From Bacteroidales bacterium (GTDB lineage: Bacteria > Bacteroidota > Bacteroidia > Bacteroidales > Paludibacteraceae): a stretch of 32,909 bases of DNA. The position numbers were made by a program, and so were the translations under genes. The notes under the pieces were generated by a model. That model ran no database searches. It saw nothing but the letters and a program-made list of their open reading frames with translations, and was not told the DNA's origin. The stretch is from assembly GCA_030523485.1 (NCBI GenBank), contig JAUNIJ010000003.1, forward strand, positions 1-32,909. The letters are read 5' to 3'. Shown here piece after piece: positions 8,177-15,632 of this stretch; positions within the stretch are counted from its first letter, which is position 1, and each line of letters starts with the position of its first letter.

Positions 8177-9496
8177 ATGACACCAATCGCAAACTACGAA
8201 ACGCTACTACGCGAAATAATGCAACTGTCGCTTGACAACGGTTGTTCGGCATGTAAGATGACACTTGAGACCTACGAAGGGACAAAGATTGACATGCTGA
8301 ATGGCGACATCGACACGCTCAAACAAAGTTGCTCAAACGGATTACTCATTCGACTCTATCTGCCTGACGGCCGTTCTAATGTTGTTGCTACCAATCGCCT
8401 TGACAAACAAGAATTAGAAAACCTCGTACGACAAAGCATCGAGACAGCACGACTACTCGCACCCGATGCTGCACGCACACTACCTGACATAAAACGCTGC
8501 TATCGTCACGATGGGAAGACACTCGACCAATTCGACACCACATTCTTTGAACATAGCATCGAAGAAAAAACAGCACTGGTGAAAAAAGAAGCCAACGAAT
8601 TAAAAAACAAAGAGTGCATCATGTCGCGCTGCATCTACACCGACAGCGTGATGCAAGACCTCTATCTTACGTCGCATGGCCTCTGCCTGACAAGCCAAAC
8701 GACACAATATGCCATGACGACCATGGTAACACTTAAAGGACTGGGAGACGACCGTCCCAATGGCAGCGATTTTTGCCATCGCATCACCTTTGAAGAGATG
8801 CTAAAAGCCGTCGAACCTCTTGCAGCAACAGCCTGGCAACGTGCCAAAGCACAAATAGCACCACGTGTCTCTGCACAAGGCAATATGTCGATTGTTGTCG
8901 ACACACACTGTGTGCTTACACTCGTCGAACCACTTCTTGATGCTGCATCTGGCTCAGCCTTGCAACAACATAATTCCTTTCTACAAAAACATCATGGCAA
9001 ACGCATCGGCTCTGACCTCTTTAACCTCATCGACATCCCACACAAAAAACACACTCTCGGTGCACGCCTCTACGACTCCGAAGGACTGGCAACACACCGT
9101 CGATATTTCATTCACAACGGCATCTTACGCTCCTACTTCATCAACACCTACCACGCTAATAAGATGAAGATGAAACCCACCTGCGACGAGCCGTCGGTAC
9201 TCGTAATGCCCAAAGGAACACTTTCGCTACAAGAGATGCTCGCATCGATAGACAACGGCATCTATATCACCGACTTCATCGGAGGTAACTGCAACGATGC
9301 CACAGGAGATTTCTCGTTTGGCATTACTGGATTTATCGTAAAAGATGGTAAAATCGGAGCACCGCTTGTTGGACAAAATCTCAGCGGCAACATGCTCACA
9401 TTTTGGCAGCAACTCGCCGCTGTTGCCAACGACGCCGACCGACACAGTAGCGTACAGATTCCCTCACTTCTCTTCACCAACATCAACATCGCTTAA
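8177..9496 (+). CDS. tldE: TldE/PmbA-like subunit of the TldD/E protease
   Basis: This is the non-catalytic partner of TldD, 439 residues. It has the same overall PmbA/TldD fold signatures (NGLLIRLYLPDGR near the N-terminus; ITDFIGGNCNDATGDFSFGI and GKIGAPLVGQNLSGN near the C-terminus). It has no HExxxH zinc motif, as expected for the E subunit, which completes the active-site tunnel of the heterodimer. The ATG at 8177 lies 14 nt after the tldD stop and starts directly at the conserved N-terminal helix; an earlier in-frame start inside tldD (8078) is rejected. It is separated from lpxH by only 5 nt, so co-transcription is likely. Confidence 0.92.
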   Translation: MTPIANYETLLREIMQLSLDNGCSACKMTLETYEGTKIDMLNGDIDTLKQSCSNGLLIRLYLPDGRSNVVATNRLDKQELENLVRQSIETARLLAPDAARTLPDIKRCYRHDGKTLDQFDTTFFEHSIEEKTALVKKEANELKNKECIMSRCIYTDSVMQDLYLTSHGLCLTSQTTQYAMTTMVTLKGLGDDRPNGSDFCHRITFEEMLKAVEPLAATAWQRAKAQIAPRVSAQGNMSIVVDTHCVLTLVEPLLDAASGSALQQHNSFLQKHHGKRIGSDLFNLIDIPHKKHTLGARLYDSEGLATHRRYFIHNGILRSYFINTYHANKMKMKPTCDEPSVLVMPKGTLSLQEMLASIDNGIYITDFIGGNCNDATGDFSFGITGFIVKDGKIGAPLVGQNLSGNMLTFWQQLAAVANDADRHSSVQIPSLLFTNINIA

Positions 9497-9501
9497 CACT
9501 C

Positions 9502-10263
9502 ATGGCCGAGGATTGCAAAAAATACTATTTCATGGCTGATGCTCACCTTGGTAGCATGCTAAAAGAAAATCAACGCGAACACGAACAGAAAGTAGTGCGC
9601 TGGCTCGACATGGCAGCCAAAGATGCCGACGAAATTTTTCTCCTTGGCGACATCTTCGACTTCTGGTTCGAATATCGCTACGTCGTACCCAAAGGATTCA
9701 CACGACTACTTGGCACACTCAGCCGAATGGTAGACAACGGCATAAAAATCCACTTCTTTCCTGGCAACCACGATTGGTGGACATTTGGTTACCTTGAAAA
9801 AGAAGTCGGACTCATCGTTCATCGCGAACCTACACTGCTAACGCTCAACGGACAAACATTCTTCCTTGCACATGGCGACGGACTCGGCGACAACAGCCGA
9901 TCATTCCGATTCGCACGATGGTGCTTCCACAACCCCGTTTTGCAATGGATTGTACGCACACTACCATGCACTTGGGGACAATGGGTAGGACTAAAATGGA
10001 GCGCTTCAAGCCGACAACAACACGAAGCTAACGGCGCAGCAACATTTAAAGGCGAAGACAAAGAACATCTCGTGCAATTTGCAAAACAATACTCCGCCCA
10101 AAACCCCGTCGACTTCTTCGTCTTCGGACACCGGCACCTCTACCTCTATCTACAACTCGCCACCAAAAGCCGCATCTGCATCTTAGGCGATTTCTTCAAA
10201 GACTTCACCTATGCTGTGCTCGACGAAAACGGATTTATGCCTGAGACATTCGAGTGTGAATAA
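9502..10263 (+). CDS. lpxH: UDP-2,3-diacylglucosamine diphosphatase (lipid A pathway)
   Basis: This is a calcineurin-like metallophosphoesterase of 253 residues. It would hydrolyse UDP-2,3-diacylglucosamine to 2,3-diacylglucosamine 1-phosphate (lipid X) and UMP at the cytoplasmic face of the inner membrane, the fourth step of lipid A synthesis. The metal-site motifs appear in order: DAH (13-15), GDIFD (49-53), GNHDWW (88-93), AHGDG (123-127) and GHRH (209-212). GNHDWW and the length fit LpxH better than generic phosphoesterases. The gene sits between tldE (5 nt away) and the first lipoprotein (62 nt away). Family identity is strong; the exact substrate is inferred from similarity to LpxH. Confidence 0.85.
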   Translation: MAEDCKKYYFMADAHLGSMLKENQREHEQKVVRWLDMAAKDADEIFLLGDIFDFWFEYRYVVPKGFTRLLGTLSRMVDNGIKIHFFPGNHDWWTFGYLEKEVGLIVHREPTLLTLNGQTFFLAHGDGLGDNSRSFRFARWCFHNPVLQWIVRTLPCTWGQWVGLKWSASSRQQHEANGAATFKGEDKEHLVQFAKQYSAQNPVDFFVFGHRHLYLYLQLATKSRICILGDFFKDFTYAVLDENGFMPETFECE

Positions 10264-10325
10264 AACAAATGAATTGCAACGAATTACATCGCTAAAACGT
10301 CATAATAAAAAACAACTACTGAACG

Positions 10326-10655
10326 ATGAAACAACGTACACTCACTTTTTTCAACCGCCTACTACTTTTAGCCATCGTTGCATTAGGCGTATGCAGTTGT
10401 AAAACAAAGCGTATTGCCAAAGACAGCAACAAAGACATCGAAATAGAATCGACCAAAACAATGCGATTGATGTACGGTGCACCACCAGTCAATTTCAGAG
10501 ACTCAGTAACAACAGACACCACTACAACACCAAACAAAACTGCAAGGGACACCATCAATCAACGCAAACTTAACCCTGGTATGATACACGTACTTTACGG
10601 TGTACGCCCCAGAGAATTCCAACAACCCAACGAAACAAAAAGCACACAAAAATAA
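10326..10655 (+). CDS. Small putative lipoprotein with duplicated YGxxPxxF motif
   Basis: I do not recognise a named family. The 109-residue product has a hydrophobic N-terminal signal ending GVCSC, with Cys25 the likely lipid anchor. The remaining 84 residues are polar, low in hydrophobic content and probably unstructured, with a Thr-rich middle. Two short similar segments stand out: YGAPPVNF at residues 50-57 and YGVRPREF at 91-98, each preceded by a Met and a short hydrophobic stretch. The next gene, also a lipoprotein, carries related MYGCP/MYGSP motifs beside its own anchor Cys, and the gene after that is a radical SAM enzyme. A role as a second substrate or partner of that enzyme is possible but unproven. 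Confidence 0.75.
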   Translation: MKQRTLTFFNRLLLLAIVALGVCSCKTKRIAKDSNKDIEIESTKTMRLMYGAPPVNFRDSVTTDTTTTPNKTARDTINQRKLNPGMIHVLYGVRPREFQQPNETKSTQK

Positions 10656-10671
10656 TAAAACCACCGCTGCT

Positions 10672-11124
10672 ATGAAAAAGAAATGGTTGAAAATCACCAA
10701 CGCACTCCTAATAGGAGCTTTGGGTGTTAGCTCATACTCTTGTGCTATGTACGGCTGTCCGATGTATGGCAGTCCTTACCCTTACGACGGAATCAACGGA
10801 GAATATTACGTGCAAGGCGTAGTAAAAGCCGAAGACTCAGTAGCTTTGGCTGGCATCAAAATTGAAATCTACGACGAAGTAGAACAAACCACCAACACCG
10901 CCTACACCGACGAAAATGGCAACTATCTCATTCGTCTAATTCATGCTGCTAGCAACCACATTTTCCAAATTACAGCTACCGACATCGACGGAGAAGAGAA
11001 CCACGGTGCTTACGAAGCAAAGGAACACGCTTTCATTCTGCCAGAATCAACACAGATGATTAACGTCGACTTCACATTGACAAAAATCACTCCAGAACCT
11101 GAAACCGAAGAACCAGCTCAGTAA
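10672..11124 (+). CDS. Radical SAM-associated putative lipoprotein
   Basis: The product has 150 residues. A signal peptide ends SSYSC (Cys24), followed at once by AMYGCPMYGSPYPYDG (25-40): two tandem MYGxP motifs, one containing Cys29. The remainder (about 45-140) looks like a small carboxypeptidase-regulatory-like beta domain (VQGVVKAEDSVALAGIKIEI, then TDENGNYLIRL), and the C-terminus is Glu/Pro-rich. This fits the database family of lipoproteins found next to a dedicated radical SAM protein in Bacteroidales (TIGR04134-type, from memory). The start at 10672 is the first Met giving a signal peptide; an upstream in-frame start lies inside the previous gene. The radical SAM gene follows after 27 nt. 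The anchor-proximal MYGxP region is the likeliest modification site, by inference. Confidence 0.85.
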   Translation: MKKKWLKITNALLIGALGVSSYSCAMYGCPMYGSPYPYDGINGEYYVQGVVKAEDSVALAGIKIEIYDEVEQTTNTAYTDENGNYLIRLIHAASNHIFQITATDIDGEENHGAYEAKEHAFILPESTQMINVDFTLTKITPEPETEEPAQ

Positions 11125-11151
11125 CAACACACCATCACTTGGGCTTAGTTT

Positions 11152-12234
11152 ATGAAAAACAACATTACGAAACTGGGGCTTAAAAAACGTGTAGCACTCG
11201 AGTTGAACCGTCGCTATCACCTCAACAATAAACAACTGCACCCATTGCAGCAACTGTTTTGGGAGTGCACTTTGAAATGCAACGTTCACTGCCGTCACTG
11301 TGGAAGCGATTGTAAAAGCGTGTCGGAAACTCCCGACATGCCACTCGACGACTTTCTACACGTCATCGACAACAGCATCACACCACATGTCGATCCTCAC
11401 AAAACGTTTATCATCATCTCAGGCGGAGAGCCATTGATGCGTCCTGATATCGAACGTTGCGGCACTGAACTCATTCGTCGAGGCTACCCTTGGGGCATGG
11501 TGACCAACGGTCTGTTCCTCACAAAAGAGAAACTTGACGCACTCATGCAAGCTGGGCTACACAGCATCACCGTAAGCATCGATGGTTTCGAAGATGATCA
11601 TAACTGGTTACGTGGACACAAACAAAGTTTTGAACGCGCTTCCGAAGCCATCAGAAACATTGCCGCTACGCCACACCTCACTTGGGATGTCGTGACCTGT
11701 GTCAACAAACGCACTTTACCAAAACTACCTGCATTCAAAGATTATCTCATCTCGCTCGGCGTAACTCATTGGCGTCTATTTAGCATCGTACCAATGGGAC
11801 GAGCAGCTAACGAACCAGACCTTCTCCTCTCGAACGACGAATACAAACAAATGATGGATTTTATTGTTGCCACTCGTCAAGAAGGACAGATAGAGGCATC
11901 GTTTGGTTGCGAAGGCTTTTTGGGCAGTTACGAGGGTGAAGTACGCAGCCATCTTTATCGCTGTGAAGCCGGCGTGAGCATCGCATCGATACTCATCGAT
12001 GGCAGCATCTCAGCATGTACCTCAGTGAGAGGGAAATACTACCAAGGCAACATCTATCGTGATGACTTTTGGGATGTTTGGGAAAACCGCTTTCAGCCCT
12101 ATCGCGACCGCAGTTGGATGAAAAACGGACAATGCGCCAACTGTAAAATGTGGCGCTACTGCGAAGGCAACGGCATGCATCTGCGACGCGAAGATGGCTC
12201 GCTGATGTTCTGTCATCTCGACCGACTGAAGTAA
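11152..12234 (+). CDS. Radical SAM/SPASM protein of the rSAM/lipoprotein system
   Basis: This is a 360-residue radical SAM enzyme. The 4Fe-4S/SAM motif CxxxCxxC is formed by Cys43, Cys47 and Cys50 (CNVHCRHC), and SGGEP (90-94) is the SAM-binding loop. The C-terminus is a SPASM domain with Cys271, G284-x4-Cys289, Cys328-x2-Cys331-x5-Cys337 and Cys354, enough to bind auxiliary clusters. SPASM enzymes commonly modify ribosomal peptides or proteins. The paired lipoprotein lies 27 nt upstream, matching the TIGR04133/TIGR04134 pairing as I remember it; the chemistry is, to my knowledge, not established. It is the last gene before a strong bidirectional hairpin. No separate RiPP-like short precursor was found nearby, so the lipoproteins are the natural candidate substrates. 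Confidence 0.92.
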   Translation: MKNNITKLGLKKRVALELNRRYHLNNKQLHPLQQLFWECTLKCNVHCRHCGSDCKSVSETPDMPLDDFLHVIDNSITPHVDPHKTFIIISGGEPLMRPDIERCGTELIRRGYPWGMVTNGLFLTKEKLDALMQAGLHSITVSIDGFEDDHNWLRGHKQSFERASEAIRNIAATPHLTWDVVTCVNKRTLPKLPAFKDYLISLGVTHWRLFSIVPMGRAANEPDLLLSNDEYKQMMDFIVATRQEGQIEASFGCEGFLGSYEGEVRSHLYRCEAGVSIASILIDGSISACTSVRGKYYQGNIYRDDFWDVWENRFQPYRDRSWMKNGQCANCKMWRYCEGNGMHLRREDGSLMFCHLDRLK

Positions 12235-12262
12235 GTGCCAACGAAAAAACAGAATAACAACA

Positions 12263-12313
12263 GATAAAGTGAACCCCGAAAGTTTTTGTCTAACTTTCGG
12301 GGTTCACTTTATC
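12263..12313. terminator. Bidirectional hairpin between convergent genes
   Basis: This is a perfect 22-bp inverted repeat: the left arm 12263-12284 is the exact reverse complement of 12292-12313, with a 7-nt loop TTTGTCT. It lies between the radical SAM gene (plus) and the VOC gene (minus), which converge here. There is no clear T run on the plus strand outside the stem, but the outer stem is A/T-rich (GATAAAG/CTTTATC) and the position is ideal for terminating both units. Confidence 0.75.
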
Positions 12314-12340
12314 AAAGTACTTTTGGAGTTCGATGATCCT

Positions 12341-13399
12341 TTAATCTTTTACTCGCAAGAAACGTAGCGCTTTCGTCACCATGCGAGAGAGAGGTTTTTC
12401 AGGGTCTTTGCCTTTCAGGTGTAGATAGATGCCAAGCTTCTTTATCACGGGTATTTTGAACGTCTCGACAAACTCTATCAGCGTGCCGTCAGGGTCTTCT
12501 ACATAGGTGAAATGTCCGTCAGCCTCTCCCATTTGGAAATCAGCACCGCTGTCGCAAACAAACGGATGTCCGATAGCTTCGGCATCGCGACGCACCGCTT
12601 CCATGTTGCGCACATCGAAGCAGAGATGTATGAAACCAGGGTCGCCCCACCAACGATTTTCGTAAATCTTCTTGACAGGCTCAAAAGCTTGCACCAACTC
12701 AATGTAGGAAGTGCCCATGATTTCACATAATGGTCCACGCATCGGTTTCGACGTAGCGAGACGAACACGACGCAACTTACGGTTGCCACCAGGCACAGCA
12801 GCGAGATCAGCAAATTGTGCGGTCTCATCGTATACGACCTTATCGTAGCCTAACAGCGTGCCATAGAATGCCATCGACTTATCCATATCGCTAACACCAA
12901 TGACAGCGCCACCAGCACCACCCGTAGCAGCACCTGTTTCGGTGAATACATACGAATCTTCTTCGACATCGAAAATATTGCCGTAAGGGTCTTTCACAAA
13001 GAAATGACTAATGCCTGCGGGGTTTTTTACTACGTTGCCAAGGAATTCAATCTGAGGTTGTTGTTTGAGATGGTCGAATGCTTTTTGCACATCGGCACAT
13101 TTGATTTTTCCGATTTCGATGCCATAGTCACCCAATTCAACAGGTTGACTTATCCATCTGAGTTCACGATGCATAGGTTGCCATATTTCAAAACCGCCAC
13201 CTCCTTTGAGATTGATGGCAAGAATGGCCCAACGGTCCTGCGGTTTGCCACCAGTGTAAGGTAACATTCTCTCGGCAGTACCTTCTGCATCAAGAATTTT
13301 TACATCGCAGCCAAAAGCGTGACGATACCACGCAAAGGCCTCATTAACGTTAGGAATGCCAATACCAATTTGTTGCATTCCACAAATGATTTTTTCCAT
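12341..13399 (-). CDS. Two-domain VOC (glyoxalase/bleomycin-resistance fold) protein
   Basis: The product has 352 residues with two tandem VOC domains: about 5-150 (MQQIGIGIPNVNEAFAWY through SHFFVKDPYGNIFDVEED) and about 165-315 (GVSDMDKSMAFYGTLLGYD through VEDPDGTLIEFVET), plus a basic 35-residue tail. DPYGN and DPDGT, each followed by an acidic residue, are the usual end-of-domain metal-site motifs of VOC enzymes such as glyoxalase I and dioxygenases. The specific reaction cannot be told. It follows the SDR gene by 16 nt and is probably the last gene of the envelope unit. The neighbouring oxidoreductase hints at a shared small-molecule pathway, but this is inference. Confidence 0.85.
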   Translation of the reverse strand: MEKIICGMQQIGIGIPNVNEAFAWYRHAFGCDVKILDAEGTAERMLPYTGGKPQDRWAILAINLKGGGGFEIWQPMHRELRWISQPVELGDYGIEIGKIKCADVQKAFDHLKQQPQIEFLGNVVKNPAGISHFFVKDPYGNIFDVEEDSYVFTETGAATGGAGGAVIGVSDMDKSMAFYGTLLGYDKVVYDETAQFADLAAVPGGNRKLRRVRLATSKPMRGPLCEIMGTSYIELVQAFEPVKKIYENRWWGDPGFIHLCFDVRNMEAVRRDAEAIGHPFVCDSGADFQMGEADGHFTYVEDPDGTLIEFVETFKIPVIKKLGIYLHLKGKDPEKPLSRMVTKALRFLRVKD

Positions 13400-13415
13400 T
13401 GTGTAAAGTAATTAT

Positions 13416-14204
13416 TTAGGTAGCAGACACTTTGCGGGCGAGTTTGAAGAAGAGTGGCGGACACCATTTTTTGATGTAAACCATCAACAACTCCGAGCCC
13501 CCAATGAGTTTGCGATGTTTATGTTTTGCAATAGCTTTAAGTGCTTGTTTTGCACACTTCTCGACAGGTATGCCGTTAGCTTGTCCGGCATCCATTTGGT
13601 TGTACCGTTCACCATTGGCAAGCATGGCGCTTTTGCTGATGGGCGTGTTGACACGTCCGGGAATAAGGAACGTGACAGAGAGGTGCTCGTTTTCGAGTTC
13701 TAACGACTCAAAGAATCCAAACAGCGCATGTTTTGAAGCACAATAGGCTGAGCGTAATGGGAATCCGAACAGTCCAGAAATAGACGATGTAACAGCAAGG
13801 TGAGTGCGGTGAGTTTTCAAGCTATCAAGATGTTTCACCAACAACACAGGGCCGAAGTAGTTAGTCTGCATGATTTGCTCGTCGACTTCGAAAGCGGTTT
13901 CGAGCGTCTTTGCTCTTTGCGAAATGCCAGCATTAAGCACGATATAGTCGAAGGGTTTCCTGTTATCGTTGCATTCCTGAGCAAAAGTGATGATTTGTTG
14001 TTGGTTTGCCATGTCGAGTTGTTGTACGTCGACCTCCAAGGCTCCCTGTTTTCTGCATTGTTCTGCTACAACTTGCAGTTTGTCGAGACTGCGTGCTGTG
14101 AGTAGTAGGTTTGCTCCCTCGTGAGCAAAAGCCAATGCCAAAGCTTCGCCAATGCCAGAGCTGGCTCCTGTGATTAATATGTGTTTTGCTTTAAAACAAT
14201 CCAT
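13416..14204 (-). CDS. Short-chain dehydrogenase/reductase (SDR)
   Basis: This is a classical SDR of 262 residues with an NAD(P) Rossmann fold. The cofactor loop is TGASSGIG (12-19), NAG at 91-93 stabilises the central sheet, and the catalytic set is Ser140/Ser141, Tyr154 and Lys158 (YCASK). An Arg at residue 38 after the second strand (TARSLDK) suggests NADP preference, as in other TARS-type SDRs. The hydrophobic C-terminal end (LLMVYIKKWCPPLFFKLARK) resembles SDRs that associate with membranes. The substrate is unknown. It lies 20 nt downstream of murI and 16 nt upstream of the VOC gene, so it is likely co-transcribed. Confidence 0.9.
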   Translation of the reverse strand: MDCFKAKHILITGASSGIGEALALAFAHEGANLLLTARSLDKLQVVAEQCRKQGALEVDVQQLDMANQQQIITFAQECNDNRKPFDYIVLNAGISQRAKTLETAFEVDEQIMQTNYFGPVLLVKHLDSLKTHRTHLAVTSSISGLFGFPLRSAYCASKHALFGFFESLELENEHLSVTFLIPGRVNTPISKSAMLANGERYNQMDAGQANGIPVEKCAKQALKAIAKHKHRKLIGGSELLMVYIKKWCPPLFFKLARKVSAT

Positions 14205-14224
14205 TGTCGGTTTGTTGGGTGTTG

Positions 14225-15043
14225 CTATTCCTTAATAGACAGATGTTTTACAGTGATATTGCGTTGTAGGAAGAGTGATGCTGATTGTTGAAATTTCTCT
14301 GCATTCTCGGTAGTGTAGAACACTGTTTGTCCATTTTTTGAGCATAGCGACTCTATTTCTGGGTGTCGTTGCAGATAGTCGGCCAAACTGTCAGCCACAA
14401 TACCACCTTGTTCGATGATAGCGACGTGGTGCGGCGTGTATTGTCGTATCTTGTCAATTAAGAGTGGGTAGTGTGTGCATCCAAGAATCAGTGTGTCAAT
14501 CAGTTGGTTTTGTTCGAAGAGTCGATCAAGATATTTCTTTACGAAAAAATCAGCTCCCTCGCTGTGATGTTCGTTGTTTTCAATGATTGGCACCCACATC
14601 GGACATGCTTGTTCAACGAGTTTAACATCGGGACACATCTTTGCCAATTCCAATAGATAGGAATGTGATTGTATGGTAGCCTCGGTGGCAACAAGTCCTA
14701 CAACATTAGTTTTTGTGAGCGTATCGACGGCTTCAACGGTTGGGCGAATAACACCTAACACTCTTCGGTTGGGAGCGATGCGTGGCAAGTCGTGTTGTTG
14801 AATGCTTCTCAATGCTTTTGCCGAGGCAGTGTTGCAGGCGAGTATCACGAGTTGACATCCAAGATCGAAGAGTGTTTGCACGCATTGCAGTGTGTAGTTG
14901 TAGACCACTTCGAACGAACGTGTACCATAGGGCATTCGTGCGTTGTCGCCAAGGTAGATATAGTCGTACTGTGGCAAGCGTTGCTGAATGCGGTTCCATA
15001 TGGTTAACCCACCATAGCCAGAGTCGAAGATGCCAATTTTCAT
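14225..15043 (-). CDS. murI: Glutamate racemase
   Basis: This cytoplasmic, cofactor-independent racemase makes D-glutamate for peptidoglycan. At 272 residues it is the usual family length. IGIFDSGYGGLT (3-14) carries the conserved Asp7-Ser8, LACNTASA holds catalytic Cys70 and LGCTHYPLL holds catalytic Cys189 followed by His191. It follows the third OmpH-like gene by 5 nt. The linkage of murI to bamA and ompH genes matches the order I recall in other Bacteroidales. Confidence 0.95.
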   Translation of the reverse strand: MKIGIFDSGYGGLTIWNRIQQRLPQYDYIYLGDNARMPYGTRSFEVVYNYTLQCVQTLFDLGCQLVILACNTASAKALRSIQQHDLPRIAPNRRVLGVIRPTVEAVDTLTKTNVVGLVATEATIQSHSYLLELAKMCPDVKLVEQACPMWVPIIENNEHHSEGADFFVKKYLDRLFEQNQLIDTLILGCTHYPLLIDKIRQYTPHHVAIIEQGGIVADSLADYLQRHPEIESLCSKNGQTVFYTTENAEKFQQSASLFLQRNITVKHLSIKE

Positions 15044-15048
15044 AGGTA

Positions 15049-15570
15049 TTATTCTTGCAATAAGACTGTTAGTACGTAGGCGTTGAGGTCGATACAGCGT
15101 TTTGAGACGTAAAGTTCTGTGCCTTGATTAAACACGTAGTCGATGTTGTTGTTTTCTGCTACTAGCTTGATGGCAGCATCGACACGGGCATTAATTGGCT
15201 CGTAGAATTTGTTACGTTGCTGTTGAAGCGTTTCAGTGTAACGTTGTTTGAAGAGCACCATCCGTTTTTCAAGTTCTGTGATTTCTGTCATTCGAGCCAT
15301 ACGAATGGGTTCACTCATCGTTTTATTGTTTTCGATGTAGTGTTTCACTTTTTCGTTGTACTCTTGCTCCATACGTTGGTACTCCGTCTCAAATTCTGAT
15401 TGTTGTTTTGCCAACATAGCTTCTGCTTGAATTGCTGCTGGCAATGCGGCAACTATTTGTTGTCGGTTGAGGTAGCCAATGCGCATGCCCTCTTCTCGTT
15501 CAGTGGTTTGAGCCAAAACAGACAACGAGAGTAGTAGGCAGAGAACTGTGATCAGATAACGTGGTTTCAT
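15049..15570 (-). CDS. OmpH/Skp-like periplasmic chaperone (third copy)
   Basis: The 173-residue product has a signal peptide (MKPRYLITVLCLLLSLSVLAQ) and then the OmpH core: a short strand (RIGYLNRQQIVAALP), a long Glu/Gln-rich coiled-coil hairpin (about 40-130), and a closing segment AIKLVAENNNIDYVFNQGTELY. Skp-type trimers carry unfolded outer-membrane proteins across the periplasm to BamA. The ATG at 15570 is preferred over an alternative in-frame start at 15588 because it directly begins the signal peptide. It is the most divergent of three tandem copies and the only one separated from the others by a terminator-like hairpin (15581-15615). It is tightly linked to murI (5 nt). Confidence 0.85.
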   Translation of the reverse strand: MKPRYLITVLCLLLSLSVLAQTTEREEGMRIGYLNRQQIVAALPAAIQAEAMLAKQQSEFETEYQRMEQEYNEKVKHYIENNKTMSEPIRMARMTEITELEKRMVLFKQRYTETLQQQRNKFYEPINARVDAAIKLVAENNNIDYVFNQGTELYVSKRCIDLNAYVLTVLLQE

Positions 15571-15580
15571 CGTGGTACGG

Positions 15581-15615
15581 AAAAACAAAGACTACCCCCA
15601 CAGGAGAGTAGTCTT
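15581..15615 (-). terminator. Terminator-like hairpin between the second and third ompH copies
   Basis: On the minus strand an 8-bp perfect stem (AAGACTAC/GTAGTCTT; plus-strand arms 15588-15595 and 15608-15615) with a 12-nt loop is followed by a T-rich tail TTTGTTTTT, ending 11 nt before the third ompH start. It has the form of an intrinsic terminator or attenuator inside the gene cluster. Confidence 0.6.
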
Positions 15616-15632
15616 ATGCTTATGATGGTTGA

